Positions 1 through 10,120 of a stretch of DNA of 64,000 nt are shown piece after piece. A model generated the notes under the pieces. That model did no database searches. It saw only the letters and a program-made list of their open reading frames with translations, and was not told the DNA's origin. Source of the stretch: Orobanche coerulescens (lineage: Eukaryota; Streptophyta; Magnoliopsida; Lamiales; Orobanchaceae); NCBI GenBank assembly GCA_033398695.1, contig CM065802.1:169565965-169629964 (forward strand). The letters are read 5' to 3'. Position numbers and translations under genes: made by a program. The stretch's first letter is position 1, and each line of letters starts with the position of its first letter.

Positions 1-182
1 ACGTCGTGCTTGGAGGGGCGATCGGTTGCATAGGTCTGTCAGGTTTAGACGACGACCTCTTGTAGGGCGAGCGATCCGTCCTCTTTTTTGTTTGTTTTTG
101 TCGAGGTGCATCATATATATGGGATTGGAAAATCTCATTATACTCTTTTTACATTGTGTAATTGAAACTGGATACAAAGTTC

Positions 183-449
183 TCACTGATAGTATTTCTT
201 CAAATGTATGGCGTTCCAGGGATATTGGTCCGGAGTGCCGTCAGGATGTTCAAGTTCGTAAGCTCCCCTACTTAGCCATTTAGATACCCTAAAGGGGCCT
301 TCCCAATTTCGGCCAAAGACTCCAGTGTGGGTCTGGACCTTTTTGAGGACTAGGTCGCCTACTTGGAACTGTCTTTCCTTGACTTTCGAATTGAAGAACT
401 TCTCGGATCTCCTTTTGTGGATTGTGTTCTTCATTTCCGAGGTCAGTCG
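183..449 (-). pseudogene. T1 integrase C-terminal domain
   Basis: The segment reads FQVGDLVLKKVQ, NWEGPFRVSKWLSRGAYELE and PWNAIHLKKYYQ before the stop. This is the usual end of Tat-lineage pol. There is no chromodomain, which separates it from the Tekay-like elements in the rest of the window. Bases 1-182 beyond the stop would be 3' untranslated element sequence; I see no polypurine tract or LTR start in them. Confidence 0.78.
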
Positions 450-775
450 TCATTCTTTGAGCATGTCAAGGTCGATCCGTCGGGCCACATCATTGTGTGT
501 CGTCATCTCTTGTTCGGTTCGATGGTTGAGGACGGCGATCTCTGAGGGGATCACCGCTTCTATTCCTAAGGAGAGGGCGAATGGGGTTTCGCCAGTTGAA
601 TTTCGGGTCGTCGTTCGATAAGACCACAAAATGTCTGGGAGCTCGCTCGCCCATCGTCCTTGCCTGGATTCGAGTCGTGCTTTAATCGTGTGTTTGAGGA
701 TTTTGTTTACGGATTCTACCTGCCCGTTCGTCTGAGGGTGGTAGGGGGCCGAGAACAACTTTTGATTCCCCACTT
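450..775 (-). pseudogene. T1 integrase catalytic core, second part
   Basis: This piece holds the end of the DDE core: SAPYHPQTNGQVES, with the catalytic Glu retained, then DILWSYRTTTRNSTGETPF and the region before the C-terminal domain. It ends at a TGA after LDMLKE; the C-terminal domain continues in the same frame downstream. Confidence 0.8.
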
Positions 776-990
776 CTCGTAGAATTGCATGAATTCTAAG
801 CCGTCGAACTGCTTTCCGTTGTCGGAGATGATGGCCTGGGGTAGACCGAATCGGCATATGATGTTTTTCCAGATGAACTTGATTACTTGCTCTTGGCCGA
901 TCTTGTTGAGCGGTTCGGGCTCAGCCCATTTAGTGAAATAATCGACCCCTACGATGGCAAACTTACAGCCCCTGGCGCTGTCGGCAAGGG
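716..990 (-). pseudogene. T1 integrase catalytic core, first part
   Basis: The core domain continues in a shifted frame: FAIVGVDYFTKWAEPEPL, then GLPQAIISDNGKQFDG, which holds the second catalytic Asp, then MQFYEKWGIK. The frame is lost again near 770, where the matching sequence moves to the next frame. With the pieces on either side this gives a Tat-type integrase disrupted by two frameshifts. Confidence 0.78.
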
Positions 991-1620
991 ACCTATAAGG
1001 TCGATCCCCCATTGGGCGAAAGGCCATGGGCTGTACATTGAAGTGAGCTGCTCGGGGTAGAGCTTGATGTTTGGGCCCATTACTTGACACCTGTGACATG
1101 ATCTGGCGTAGGCGATCGCATCCTTATGAAGTGAAGGCCAGAAAAAACCTTGCCTGGTTGTTTTATGGATGAGAGGTCGCCCGCCAGCATGGTTTCTGCA
1201 GATCCCGTCATGGATCTCGGCTAAAACGAGCTGACCTTCCTCCGGTGTAATACACTTGAGGAGGGGAAGGCTGAAAGCTCGTTTGTAAAGCCGGTCGTCC
1301 AATACGGTGTATATGGTCGCACATAGCTGGAGTTGGCGAGCTTTGATACGGTTGTCAGGGACCATTCCGTCCTTTAAGTATTTGATGAATGGAGTCATCC
1401 AGTTCTCCTCGGCAACGACAACTGTGGTAACCAGGTTTCTGTCGATCGCCGGCCTTGCTGATTTTGTGATTTGGATATTAAAGAAATCGGCTGCCCCATC
1501 TGACGACGCTAGCTTGGATAGGGCATCGGCCTGGGAGTTGTGCTCTCTCGGGACTTGTTTGATTAGCACTTCCTCAAATTTCGTGCATATTTGGGCGACC
1601 AATTCTTGGTATTTGACCAT
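949..1620 (-). pseudogene. T1 integrase HHCC zinc finger and linker
   Basis: The fragment opens with a linker containing VPREHNSQADALSKLAS, the usual tail after the Tat RNase H. It then shows the integrase N-terminal zinc finger, with His residues in HDGICRNHAGG and the cysteine pair in CHRCQ, followed by the start of the catalytic core (QWGIDLIGPLP, first Asp). After about residue 218 it departs from the family; the core continues in another frame. The loss of frame near 985 is best explained by a small indel. Confidence 0.8.
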
Positions 1621-1893
1621 CTATTCACCGCGCGCCTCGTATTCTCCCTTGACTTGGTTCACGACCAAGAGGGAGTCCATGAAGATATGGAGGCGACGAA
1701 CATCTAGGGCGAGGGCTAGATCGAGCCCGCCTACCAAGGCTTCATACTCGGCTTCATTGTTGGTCGCACGAAACCCGAAACGCACAGAATTTGTGAAACT
1801 TTGCCCGTCGGGGCTGATGAGGACAATCCCTGCCCCTGCTCGCGAGTTGGTCACCGAGCCATCTACGTACAGCTTCCAGGCAGGGCAGCCGAT
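1621..1893 (-). pseudogene. T1 second (archaeal-type) RNase H
   Basis: This segment reads YVDGS (near 1876), GAGIVL, NNEAEYEAL and FMDSLLVVNQ. These are the Asp, Glu and Asp positions of the extra RNase H found in Tat-lineage retrotransposons and related to plant and archaeal RNase HI. The domain would degrade RNA in the RNA/DNA hybrid during reverse transcription. It is about 90 codons long and ends at a stop at 1621, after GEYEARGE. The catalytic positions look intact, but the surrounding pol is broken. Confidence 0.8.
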
Positions 1894-2244
1894 CTAGGTT
1901 GGACTGTGAGGAAATGTTAATTCCACCACGAAGTCTGCCATAGCCTGGCCTTTGATCGCTGTGCGAGGAGTGTACGTGATACCGTATTGGGCGATCTCCA
2001 GTGACCACTTGAGGAGTCGCCCGTTGGTGTCCGGTCGGTGTAGAACTTGCCTTAGAGGGAGAGTTGTCAGAACCTCCACTTCATGTTCGAAGAAGTAGGC
2101 TCTTAGCTTGCGAACACTCATGACTAGAGCGTAGGCGATCTTCTCCAGAGGTGTGTATCGCGTTTCCACGTCGTGGAGCGCTTGACTAACGAAGTAGATC
2201 GGAAAGTGGACTTGTCCCTCCGCTCGCACCAAAACGGCACTCAC
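1894..2244 (-). pseudogene. T1 retroviral-type RNase H, pol fragment
   Basis: An open stretch of about 116 codons matches the RNase H that follows RT in Ty3/gypsy pol. Visible landmarks are YFVSQALHDVETRYTPLEK, then a MADFVVEL tail that normally ends this domain. The RT palm upstream is missing because the reading runs into unrelated K1 sequence at about 2247. It ends at a TAG after PHSPT, and the following RNase H is in the same frame, so this stop is a simple nonsense mutation inside pol. Not functional. Confidence 0.8.
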
Positions 2245-2247
2245 AGA

Positions 2248-3090
2248 AGTAGCATCTTTTGATTCTACTAATTCTTTTATTCGAAGTGGATCGGATTTGG
2301 AACTTCTGTATTTTCGACTCTGTCGACTCGTTTATGTTCGTTGACATTTTCTGAGCTTGTCCTGCCCCTTGCTTTTGTTGATCGAACGAGGGTGGTATTA
2401 TTTCGGAATTACTCGTTCGTCGTTGTGACTTTTCAATTGTTATTCCCTTTCCTGTGGATCTTATGTGAGTGTGCATCTTGTTGTTTTCACCAGATCATGT
2501 TTTGTCTCGAGTCGAGATGTGATCCTCGGAGTTGTCGGTTGAACCTTATTGTTCTTCGTGATCCGAACATGATCATTCGATTTTTGTTGTCTCCATCTTT
2601 GTGGTTCGATCGTTTGATTGTTCGCTTTTTGTTGATCTCGTTTTGTGATTGTTGAACATTCAGAATCCTTCGTAATTCCCTTAAGTTCGGGAAATTAGTC
2701 TCGTTTTCGATCTTCCAACCCCTGGGTGGTGGAATTCCGTATTTGTTCAGCGATTGGCTCGCGTTTTGATTGATGTACCGTTGGGTTGGTCAATCATATT
2801 GATTTTCGTTCGTTATGTTTTGTGATTGTTCGGATAATTGACTTGACTATATTATCCATTTAATGACGCTTGTCATTTGTTGGTTTTATTATATCCCTAT
2901 CGGCGACATTGTGTTGGTCATCGTGGAGCGTGTTTTCACGCCGTATATTCCTTTGCGTTGCTTGTAACGTTTCGCCAATGGGCGTAAGTTACATGTTTCT
3001 TGTGTATCTCGTTGAGTTTTCCTGGCGGTATATTGCTTCTCCCTACTTATTTTAAGTTTCGGGACGAAACTTCTTTTAAGGAGGGTAGAA
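2248..3090 (+). mobile_element. K1 internal 3' remnant, noncoding
   Basis: This 843-bp stretch resembles the end of the K2 internal region (about 11722-12480). Both start with GAAGTARCATCTTTT-like sequence and end with TTTAAGTTTCGGGA, a polypurine tract and then an LTR starting TGTAATATCCGCAATTTCG. I see no intact pol domain. Only the 3' part of the K1 internal region remains, truncated against T1 at about 2247. Confidence 0.7.
3078..3090 (+). other. K1 polypurine tract
   Basis: AAGGAGGGTAGAA lies directly before the LTR start TGTAATATCC. Position and composition fit the plus-strand primer for reverse transcription; K2 has almost the same tract at 12468-12480. Confidence 0.8.
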
Positions 3091-3627
3091 TGTAATATCC
3101 GCAATTTCGAATTTTGGTAATTATCTTTTTTTCGGCGGAAGTCCGTTTTGACAGCTCGCTCATGACCGTTTCGTCATTCCGAGAATGATTAATTCTGCAC
3201 TTTTTGTCATCCGAGTTCGTTTCGGTGTTGTTTTGTTGAGTTCCGTCTCTTTTGACGACTTTTCCGCACTTGTGCTCGATTCTTGCGAATCTCGTCCGAA
3301 ACTATTGTTTCGAGTTTCTCCTAAGTTCATTTAATGTTATTATTCATGTTGCGAGCTTTGTTTCGGTGTTTCGATCATGTATCGTGTATTTCGGACGTTT
3401 TGGGCCATTTTTGTAATTTCCCAAAGTTTGGGGTAATTACTTCCGTTGTCGAATTTCGAGCCTTCGGGTGGTCGGAATCGCGTGTTCTCTTAGCTCTTAG
3501 ATTCGTCTTTGCGAGTACGTCGTAACCGTACCTTCGATTTATACTCAGGTTCGGGTTTCGGGGTCGTCCGGGCCGTCGGAGTGGCCACGGCCGAGTCACG
3601 GCCGGAGCAGGGCCTGGCCTGGCCGAG

Positions 3628-3909
3628 TTACGGCCGTAAGGGCCGAGAGTTACGGCCGTATGGCGCCTGGCAGCTTCCGGACGAATGCCAGTTACGGCCG
3701 TAAGGCGCGATCGGGTACGGCCGTACGTGCGCTGGGCATCTTCCTGACGAAGGCCGGTTACGGCCGTAATGTGTGCCAGTTACGGCCGTAAGTGTCCGAC
3801 AGGTGCTGGGCTGATTTTTTGACGAATGCCGGTTACGGCCATAAGGCCTGCCGAGTACGGACGTATGGGCCGAGTTACGGCCGTAAGTCACTGCCGGTTA
3901 CGGCCGTAA
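3628..3909 (+). promoter_or_regulatory. K1 U3 array of ten TTACGGCCGTAA palindromes
   Basis: Perfect 12-bp palindromes TTACGGCCGTAA start at 3628, 3692, 3758, 3780, 3875 and 3898. One- or two-base variants, or a 10-bp core, lie at 3650, 3716, 3833 and 3856. They form five pairs with in-pair steps of 22, 24, 22, 23 and 23 bp. The last ends 20 bp before the TATA box. The position fits upstream activating sites of the LTR promoter; the binding protein is unknown. Confidence 0.85.
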
Positions 3910-3928
3910 GTGTCCGGCAGTGACCGGC

Positions 3929-3937
3929 TATATAAGG
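3929..3937 (+). promoter_or_regulatory. K1 LTR TATA box
   Basis: TATATAAGG lies immediately downstream of the palindrome array and about 840 bp into the LTR. Transcription would be expected to start about 25-30 bp further on, near 3960. Confidence 0.7.
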
Positions 3938-4927
3938 CCTGGCAGCCCATTTTTGTTCATTTCCTCACTTTTCTTGCGGCTATCGGACGGGTGCGACGGG
4001 AAATCGAGTTCTTGGTCGATTATAATCATTTCCAAGGCATTTTGGAAGATTCTTGTTGATTATATCATCATCCAATCCGTGTTCTTCGTCGAATCAAGGT
4101 ATATTCTTGATTTTCCTTCAGGTTGACATTTTGGAGAAATTGTTCTTGATTTCGTTTCTAATCCGATTTTGATACATCGGTTGGTGTAGTATGATGTTAT
4201 TAATCGTGTTCTATGGGTTGTATATCCATATATCGAGTTTGTTTAACTCGATTGATGATTCGAGTGTTCTTGGGAATTATTGAACATTTAGTGTTCGATT
4301 AAATGTCCCAATGAGTTTCCCTTCGATAGTTTGTTGGGATTTCCGTTGTTTTGGCCTTGATTCTCGTTGTAACCATGTGTTATTGTTCCTTCCGGAGGTT
4401 TATAGGTGTTCGAGGATTCCGATGTTGAATCCTGTTTGGTGATTGATGATTCGTGTGGTGTTATACTCGTAATACTCGTGGTGCTATCGCGTTCTTGATA
4501 TTGTTCGGGGGTTCGGGGCTATTCGACCGCGTCCTATCCGTCGTCTTGTTGCGATCGTGATTTTGAGGCAAGTACCTTGTCCATATAATTCTTGTTTTGT
4601 GGATACGATAATTAGTGATCGTCTAAATGTGGTTGTTTGGTCGTTTGAATTAAACTTTCAAAAGATTCGGTTTAGCCTTGTTAAAGGCTTGCTTTCAAAA
4701 CACGTGTGTTTTGTGAATGGTGTGGTTTGCAAATAACTATGTGAATTCTATGGATATGTTTGGTATTGATGTTGCACTTGGTATTGCGTGTGGATGTATA
4801 TTATTTCTTTTCGGTGCGTTGTGGATTGACGTGGTGTTTTGCTAAGTGTTTGATGCCTCTGAGCGAATTGTTTGAATATCCTTGATGTGATATGTTATTT
4901 GTGTGAATGTGTGGATATGGTTGAAGG

Positions 4928-5261
4928 TCTACGGTGACACATGGCACGTGATCATGTGGTCAGGATGCAACAAGTGATTGATCCAACCGTGAGAGCCTGA
5001 GATAATCTACGGTGGCACATGGCATGTGATCATGTGGCCAGGATGCAACAAGCGATTGATCCAACCGTGAGATGTGTGTGATTTGTTTAGCTAGCCAGCT
5101 CGGGAGGGTCCTTAGAGGCCTCGGGCAGGATCAATGATATTACTCTGTTCCCAAGGCGATGCATGTGTTGTGATTTGTTTATCTAGCCAGCTCGGGAGGG
5201 TCCTTCGAGGCCTCGGGCGGGATCAATGGTATTACCCTGTTCCCACGGCGATGCTTGTGCA
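4928..5261 (+). repeat. K1 LTR minisatellites (78 bp x2, 92 bp x2)
   Basis: A unit starting TCTACGGTG recurs at 4928 and 5006 (78-bp step). A different unit starting GTGATTTGTTT recurs at 5078 and 5170 (92-bp step) and contains GAGGCCTCGGGC. The other LTR families carry different short tandem repeats in a comparable position. Confidence 0.8.
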
Positions 5262-5620
5262 TGATTACGTTGTGTTGATTTTATATCCGTCGAGGATACG
5301 TGATGTTGGGCTCTGGCCCTGTGAATTGTTGTCGGTTTTCTATCTGCGAAAACAAAACCTTTGGGCTGTGACCCTGTTGATTTTGGAAAGAAAAGGATTT
5401 GATAATCCTAAATTGTTTTCTATTAAAACTCTTGATGGCATTTTAAACCGTTTTATAAATTGTTTTCCCTTGATTTGTGATCTTTCGGTTTTGAAATGTT
5501 TTACCCAAACTCATGCCTCGGGAAGTACTTTTCGTTACTTTGGACTTTTGAGGATTCCTGATTATTGTTATTCGTGGAACTTGAATTATATGGCTCGTAT
5601 TTGCACTTTGTATTTGCACT

Positions 5621-5662
5621 AGCAAAATAGTGGAGTTTTGCTAACCCCCGAGTATTCGGGGG
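5621..5662 (+). other. K1 LTR conserved double hairpin
   Basis: Hairpin I pairs AGCAAAA (5621-5627) with TTTTGCT (5636-5642). Hairpin II pairs CCCCCGA (5645-5651) with TCGGGGG (5656-5662) around a GTAT loop. The same pair of stems, with compensatory changes, is present in every Tekay-like LTR of the window, and lies about 25 nt before an acceptor-like CAG/GT. Confidence 0.75.
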
Positions 5663-6018
5663 GTGGATGTCTGTTTTTGCATTCAGGTTTGGGAGCATAA
5701 CACAGGGTCGGCGCGAAGGATGATGAAAGATGAACGATACTAATCACACGAGGATCCATATGAGGTCTTTGGTTTAGTTGTATTTTATTTCATTTGCAAG
5801 ATTCTTTCCCCGCCAGACGGAGTGTGTTGTATTCGACCCCTGCGTGGGCATGTATTGTAATTAAGTTGTATGTATTTATTGAAAGACCAAATCGGTCTAC
5901 TGAGTCATTTTAGCCTTAAAGGCATTGTTGAGTTGTTCGGTTTTGTTACCAGCCTGGTAGAACCTTGAGGAAAGGTTCTGCGGCGTGTAATATCTCTGAG
6001 TGGATTGGGGGTGTTACA

Positions 6019-6115
6019 ATTGCATTCATACAACGGAAAAATAATGTTGTTTGTATTCATTCAACATAACTTTCAAGTATGAACGTTTAGCAACCGAATA
6101 ATAATAATAATGATG

Positions 6116-6157
<42 letters not shown>

Positions 6158-6316
6158 GCTGTAACACTAATACTAGAAGTAACAACAATATCCATGGGGA
6201 GAAGCAGCAACTAAAAAGCAATGGATTAACCGGAAAACCAAACTTGCTAACTAACAGGATATATGTATTCAATCATATTATCAAAGAAACATAGTAAGAA
6301 AAGGCGTGTCAAAAAC
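6019..6316. repeat. Host flank with (AAT)n microsatellite
   Basis: Noncoding host DNA. An (AAT)n tract, broken once by TGATGAT, covers about 6098-6157. The stretch borders the K1 LTR end at 6018 and the first phosphatase exon at 6317. Nothing else recognised. Confidence 0.7.
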
Positions 6317-6559
6317 ATACGCTATATCCCCAGCAGTAGATGGTGATCCATACTCATCAAAAATCGACATAAGATCCCCCAATTGCCCATGCAAATCACC
6401 AAATATCTTAATAGGAGCCTTCAGCTGTAGTACACTAGGTTCACTTTCAAATATTCTCTCAACACTATCACAAAGATCTGCAATCTCATTGCAGTCCAAG
6501 AAAAAGTGTCTGCAGACTGGAGGGTTCCAACCACGAGGTTTGAGAAGATAAACAAGCAC
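6317..6559 (-). pseudogene. BSL exon: start of phosphatase catalytic domain
   Basis: The 243-nt open block is bounded by CAG at 6560-6562 (acceptor) and GTTTTT at 6311-6316 (donor), both on the minus strand. It encodes 81 residues from VLVYLLKPRGW to GDIAY, including GDLHGQ, which supplies metal ligands in the PPP phosphatase family. The exon that should follow, with the GDYVDRG motif, is not found before the K1 LTR. Confidence 0.82.
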
Positions 6560-6989
6560 CTGGGAGATGGACAAAGCGCAGTCAGGATGCTACAACTTCA
6601 ACAATATAAAGGGCAATGGTCATGATTTCTGATTTATTACTTTCGACCATTAATTCAAATAAATTCTAAAAGAAACGACAGAAAACGAAAATTTTATTTT
6701 TCAATTGATTTTTAGTATCACAATTTTTTTAAAGAAGCTAACATAGAACTTCATTTGGTTTATTGAACATTCACATTTTCAAGAAACAAACTTCCTTATG
6801 CTGTTCTACAGAACATGATGGCATCAAAGTTCATATTGATCAGAAACTGTGCCATCTAGGAACTTGAAGGTAGAAGGAAAGATGAACCAAGCAACAATAT
6901 TTTATAATTCATCACTATTTTTACATATATATATATATATATATAACCCAGATATTATTTCTAGAGTATCATTTACATGGGAAGGATAC
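6560..6989. other. BSL pseudogene intron with (AT)n tract
   Basis: AT-rich sequence between two phosphatase exons. An (AT)n run lies at 6925-6945. No other feature seen. Confidence 0.6.
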
Positions 6990-7160
6990 CGTATTTGGTA
7001 CACTGTTTATAGACATTTGCCGATCTAAAAGCTTCCTAGCTGCCGTTACACATTCTGAAGATCCATAACTGACCCACCTGCCCTCACTTTCGAACTGATC
7101 AATCGAAAGCTGTCTGACCATATCACCTAAAGCACCACCAGTCTCTGTAGCTACAACTAC
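6990..7160 (-). pseudogene. BSL exon: linker before phosphatase domain
   Basis: The 171-nt block starts after TTTGTAG (acceptor) and ends at ACG/GTATCC (donor). Its 57 residues run from VVVATETGGALGD to MSINSVPNT. It joins in phase 0 to the downstream block at 6559 and shows no internal stop. Confidence 0.8.
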
Positions 7161-7430
7161 CTACAAATGTATACATAACAGATAACTGATCAACAACTCA
7201 ACTCTAACCGAATTTAATGCATTCATTATCATGACACTGACAGCACGATGATGAAGCCTAACTCCAGCAGGGGCAGAATTGTTCGACATTACAGAATGTG
7301 GATTGATCAAGGTAGATATTTGTTTTCAACTAGGGGTAGCCTCGGCCCCACAATCTCTATCGGGCAGCTCAACTTCTCCATTAACTTGCCGAGCCTTAGC
7401 AGCCGTCAATGCGGCAGTAATAGCTCACTT

Positions 7431-7755
7431 CATGCGAAATTTCAACCAAGTACTCAACGCCTTTGGTCATTCTTCTCTACATTATTAGCATACTTAGTAT
7501 CAGAACAAAAGCAAACATCATAGCCAAATACAGAATTATGCAGCCCGACAAAAGGCAAGGGAAGATTCATTTATCGGTAACCTTGCATCGTTGCATTTTC
7601 TATGCTTATATCTGTATAAATATCACCATTTATAGGGGGACAATAGGGTTTCCTACCACAACAGCACAATCAGATTATGAACTTATATTTCATCTTTAGG
7701 TCTTAATAATCAAGCAAACATGGGCTTATTTTATATAAGCCAAAATATATAGGCT
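7431..7755. other. Host noncoding flank left of K2
   Basis: AT-rich DNA between the BSL remnant and the K2 target site. I found no convincing further kelch exon or other gene. Confidence 0.5.
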
Positions 7756-7760
7756 TAAAC
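7756..7760. repeat. K2 target-site duplication, left copy
   Basis: TAAAC directly precedes the 5' LTR and is repeated exactly after the 3' LTR at 15556-15560. A 5-bp duplication is the norm for Ty3/gypsy integration and fixes the ends of K2. Confidence 0.9.
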
Positions 7761-10099
7761 TGTAATATCCGCAATTTCGATTTCCGGTCATTTCTTTTTT
7801 TTGGCGGGAGTCCGTTTTGATGACTCGCTTATGACCGTTTCGTCATTCTGAGAATGATTAATTTTGTACTTTTTGGCATCCGAGTTCGTTTCTGTGTTGT
7901 TTTGTTGAGTTCCGTGCTTCTTAGCAACTTTTCCGCATTTGAGTTCGATTCTTACGAATCTCGTTCGAAACTTCTGTTGCGAGTTTCCTGTAATTCAGTT
8001 TAACTTTTTTAGACGTGTTGTCAACTTCGGTTTGGTTATTCGGTCACGTATTGTGATTTTCGGGCATTTTGGGCCATTTTGTAATTTACCCAAAAGTTGT
8101 GGGTATCCGCATTCTTATTTGTTGTCTTGACCCTTTTGTCCGATTCGTTCCGTATTGTTGATTATGACATGATGGGTATGATAAATCTTAATATTATTCA
8201 TGTGTTTAACATTATTTAATCAATTGTTCTTCGTCGAATCAAGGTATATTTCTTGATTTCCTTCGAGTTGACTTTTTGGGGGATTTGTTCTTGATTTCAT
8301 TTTCCATCCGTTTTTGATGAACCGATTGTCGTAAAATGATGTTTTTAAACATATCCTATGGATTGAATATCCATATTTCGGTTGGGAATTCCATTTTCAT
8401 GTTTTCTCGGGTCGATTCGTGTTCTTGGCCGTTTTGGGGGAAACCCTTGAACTTTCATCGTTTGTTACTTGAATTCAGCGGCTTTGGGTTGTACTTTGGA
8501 ATTCATTTTCGTTGTTCTTGTTGTCGTTCGTAGTTTTTTGTTGCGGGTTGTCGTTCGGCGGAGTCGGCGGGTTCGTAGTCGGTCCGAGTCTCCTCACTTC
8601 GGTCGATTCTCCGCATTGTGATTATTCGAGGCAAGTATCTTTCCCATACATTTCATGTTTCATAGGCAAAATTATTGGTAAATGATTTTATGTAAAATCC
8701 GGATGTTTAATGAATGTTAAAAGTATCGGTATGTTCTCGATAAATGCTATCTTTCAACGAAAACTCGGATGCTTCGTGAATAAGTGTGTTGTTAGCCTTT
8801 GTGTGTTAACTCTGTTGGTTGAAAGATTTATGATCACATTTAGTGAATGTAATAAACCGTAATCATTTCCCAAGGATAACATGTTGTTATGTGTACTTGT
8901 TCGGTGAATATGTGATGGGTGATAGTGGTTGTTACTCCTTTGAAAGGAACTTGTGATGCTTAATGTTGCTTGGATTGATAGTTGATTATTGTTGTGTGCT
9001 TGTTGTATGTGATGTGCCTCTAGGTAGGATTGTTGAATCTCTGGGATCCGTACTTGCTAGTATGGGTCGGGCATGGCCGTAGGGTTATCCACCAGGTATG
9101 TCTTGCGGGACTCCGAGGTTCGTGGCTTGTTAGCCCGATGCCGAGCTAACTGATGGGGTTATCGTCGGGTATGTCTTGCGGGGACTCCGAGGTTCGTATC
9201 TTATTAGCGCGATGCCGGGATAACTTACGGTTGTGGTTTGGTTAAGTACGTATCTGTGCTTGTAGTCACGTGACTATCGTTACGGTGACATGTGGTTTGA
9301 TATAGTTTCCCTGTGGGTTATTAACTCGGGTTTGTTCTACGGGAGCATCTGAGGTCCGTGGCTTGCTAGCACGGAATGCGAATAATCTGTGGAAATAGAT
9401 TGTTATGGTATGATCGGGTCATGGACCCCGCGTGTTGTTATCGTAATTTTGTTTTGGGAAAATGACTTTTGGGATGTGTCCCTAAATGTTTTCGAAAGGC
9501 TTGAGAGTTCTTAAAATCCCAAATGTTTTCAAAACTCCCGAGATCGTAAAATGTTTTTACAAGATGCATATCGGGTTTACCCCTATCTTTCGATTTAACC
9601 GTTTTGATCAAGTGATTTACCTCGGGACGTATGTTTAGGATTATCTTGTTCCATGGAGTATGATATGTATGTCTCATTTTCTTATTTTATACTTGCACTA
9701 GCAAAACAGTGGAGTTTTGCTAACCCCCGAGTATTCGGGGAGTGGATGTCTCTATTGCATTCAGGTTTTGGAGCATAGCACAGGGTCGGCATGAAGGATG
9801 ATGAAAGATGAACGATACTAATCACACGAGGACCTGTTGATTTCGTATTGGTTTAGTTGTATTTTATTTTCCGCTGCAGTATTCTTTCCCCGTTGTACGG
9901 GAGTGTGTTGTACTCGACCCCTGCGTGGGCATGTGTTGTGATTGAGTTGTATGTATTTATTGAAAGACCAAATCGGTCTACTGAGTCATTTTATCCTTAA
10001 AGGCATTGTTGAGTTGTTCGATGTTGTTACCAGCCTGGTAGATCCTTGAGGAAAGGTTCTACGGCGTGTAATATCCCTGAGCGGATTGGGGGTGTTACA
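7761..10099 (+). repeat. K2 5' LTR, promoter region deleted
   Basis: Starts TGTAATATCCGC and ends GGGGGTGTTACA. Compared with the 3' LTR it lacks the block equivalent to about 12853-13591, with the junction near 8137 at CCCTTTT/GTCC. The missing block holds the TATA box and all ten upstream palindromes. The AG/GCAAGTA site (intron start 8631), double hairpin (9700-9740) and acceptor-like CAG (9764) are kept. Confidence 0.88.
9700..9740 (+). other. K2 5' LTR double hairpin
   Basis: AGCAAAA at 9700 pairs with TTTTGCT ending 9721. CCCCGA pairs with TCGGGG around GTAT (9725-9740). An acceptor-like TTCAG/GT follows at 9764. Confidence 0.7.
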
Positions 10100-10103
10100 T
10101 AAA

Positions 10104-10120
10104 TGGTATCAGAGCTTAGG
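10104..10120 (+). other. K2 primer-binding site (initiator tRNA-Met)
   Basis: TGGTATCAGAGCTTAGG begins four bases after the LTR end. It matches the usual plant retrotransposon site complementary to the 3' end of initiator tRNA-Met. Confidence 0.88.

Larger units (their letters stand above)
1..2247 (-). mobile_element. T1: Tat-lineage Ty3/gypsy pol remnant
   Basis: The minus strand encodes, in order, the end of RT/RNase H, a second (archaeal-type) RNase H, the integrase HHCC finger, the integrase core and the integrase C-terminus. A second RNase H between the retroviral RNase H and integrase is typical of the plant Tat lineage, and the C-terminal box ending LKKYYQ without a chromodomain agrees. 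The frame changes at least twice and stops occur near 1893 and 449, so it is dead. No LTR is visible. The right edge at about 2247 lies inside pol and abuts K1 sequence, so it is a deletion or recombination junction, not an element end. Confidence 0.85.
4568..5686 (+). other. Candidate GC-AG leader intron in K1 LTR
   Basis: AG/GCAAGTA at 4566-4574 matches the strong consensus of GC-AG plant introns. A pyrimidine-rich stretch ending TTCAG/GT lies at 5686, just after the double hairpin. Both sites recur at matching places in the K2, K3, array and K4 LTRs. No transcript evidence is available, so this is inference from conservation. Confidence 0.4.
3091..6018 (+). repeat. K1 3' LTR (2.9 kb), Tekay-like
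   Basis: The LTR begins TGTAATATCCGC after the polypurine tract and ends GGGGGTGTTACA, the same termini as both K2 LTRs. In order it has a palindrome array (3628-3909), a TATA box (3929), a donor-like CAAG/GTATAT at about 4098, an AG/GCAAGTA donor-like site at 4566, two minisatellites (4928-5073 and 5078-5261), a double hairpin (5621-5662) and an acceptor-like TTCAG/GT at 5686. The matching 5' LTR is not in the window, so no target duplication can be checked. Confidence 0.88.
6317..7430 (-). pseudogene. BSU1-like (BSL) kelch Ser/Thr phosphatase, fragment
   Basis: Three exon-like blocks on the minus strand read through the linker between the kelch repeats and the PP1-type phosphatase domain of plant BSL proteins. 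They are 7242 to about 7424 (ARQVNGEVELPDRDCGAEAT, then NSAPAGVRLHHRA), 6990-7160 (TGGALGDMVRQLSIDQFE) and 6317-6559 (FFLDCNEIADLCDS, then IKIFGDLHGQLGDLM). BSL phosphatases act in brassinosteroid signalling. Splice sites are plausible between blocks, but the first block has an in-frame TGA at 7326-7328 and a frame problem upstream of about 7424. The kelch repeats and most of the catalytic domain are absent: only GDLHGQ of the metal-binding motifs is present. A dead fragment, flanked on both sides by LTR elements. Confidence 0.85.

Noticed and set aside
3580..3912. Regular short repeats resembling a CRISPR-like array
   Set aside because: The repeats are 12 bp with irregular spacers inside a plant LTR upstream of a TATA box; no cas gene or prokaryotic context.
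6317..7430. Intact BSL phosphatase gene
   Set aside because: An internal TGA, a frame problem in the upstream block, and absence of the kelch repeats and most of the catalytic domain show a fragment.
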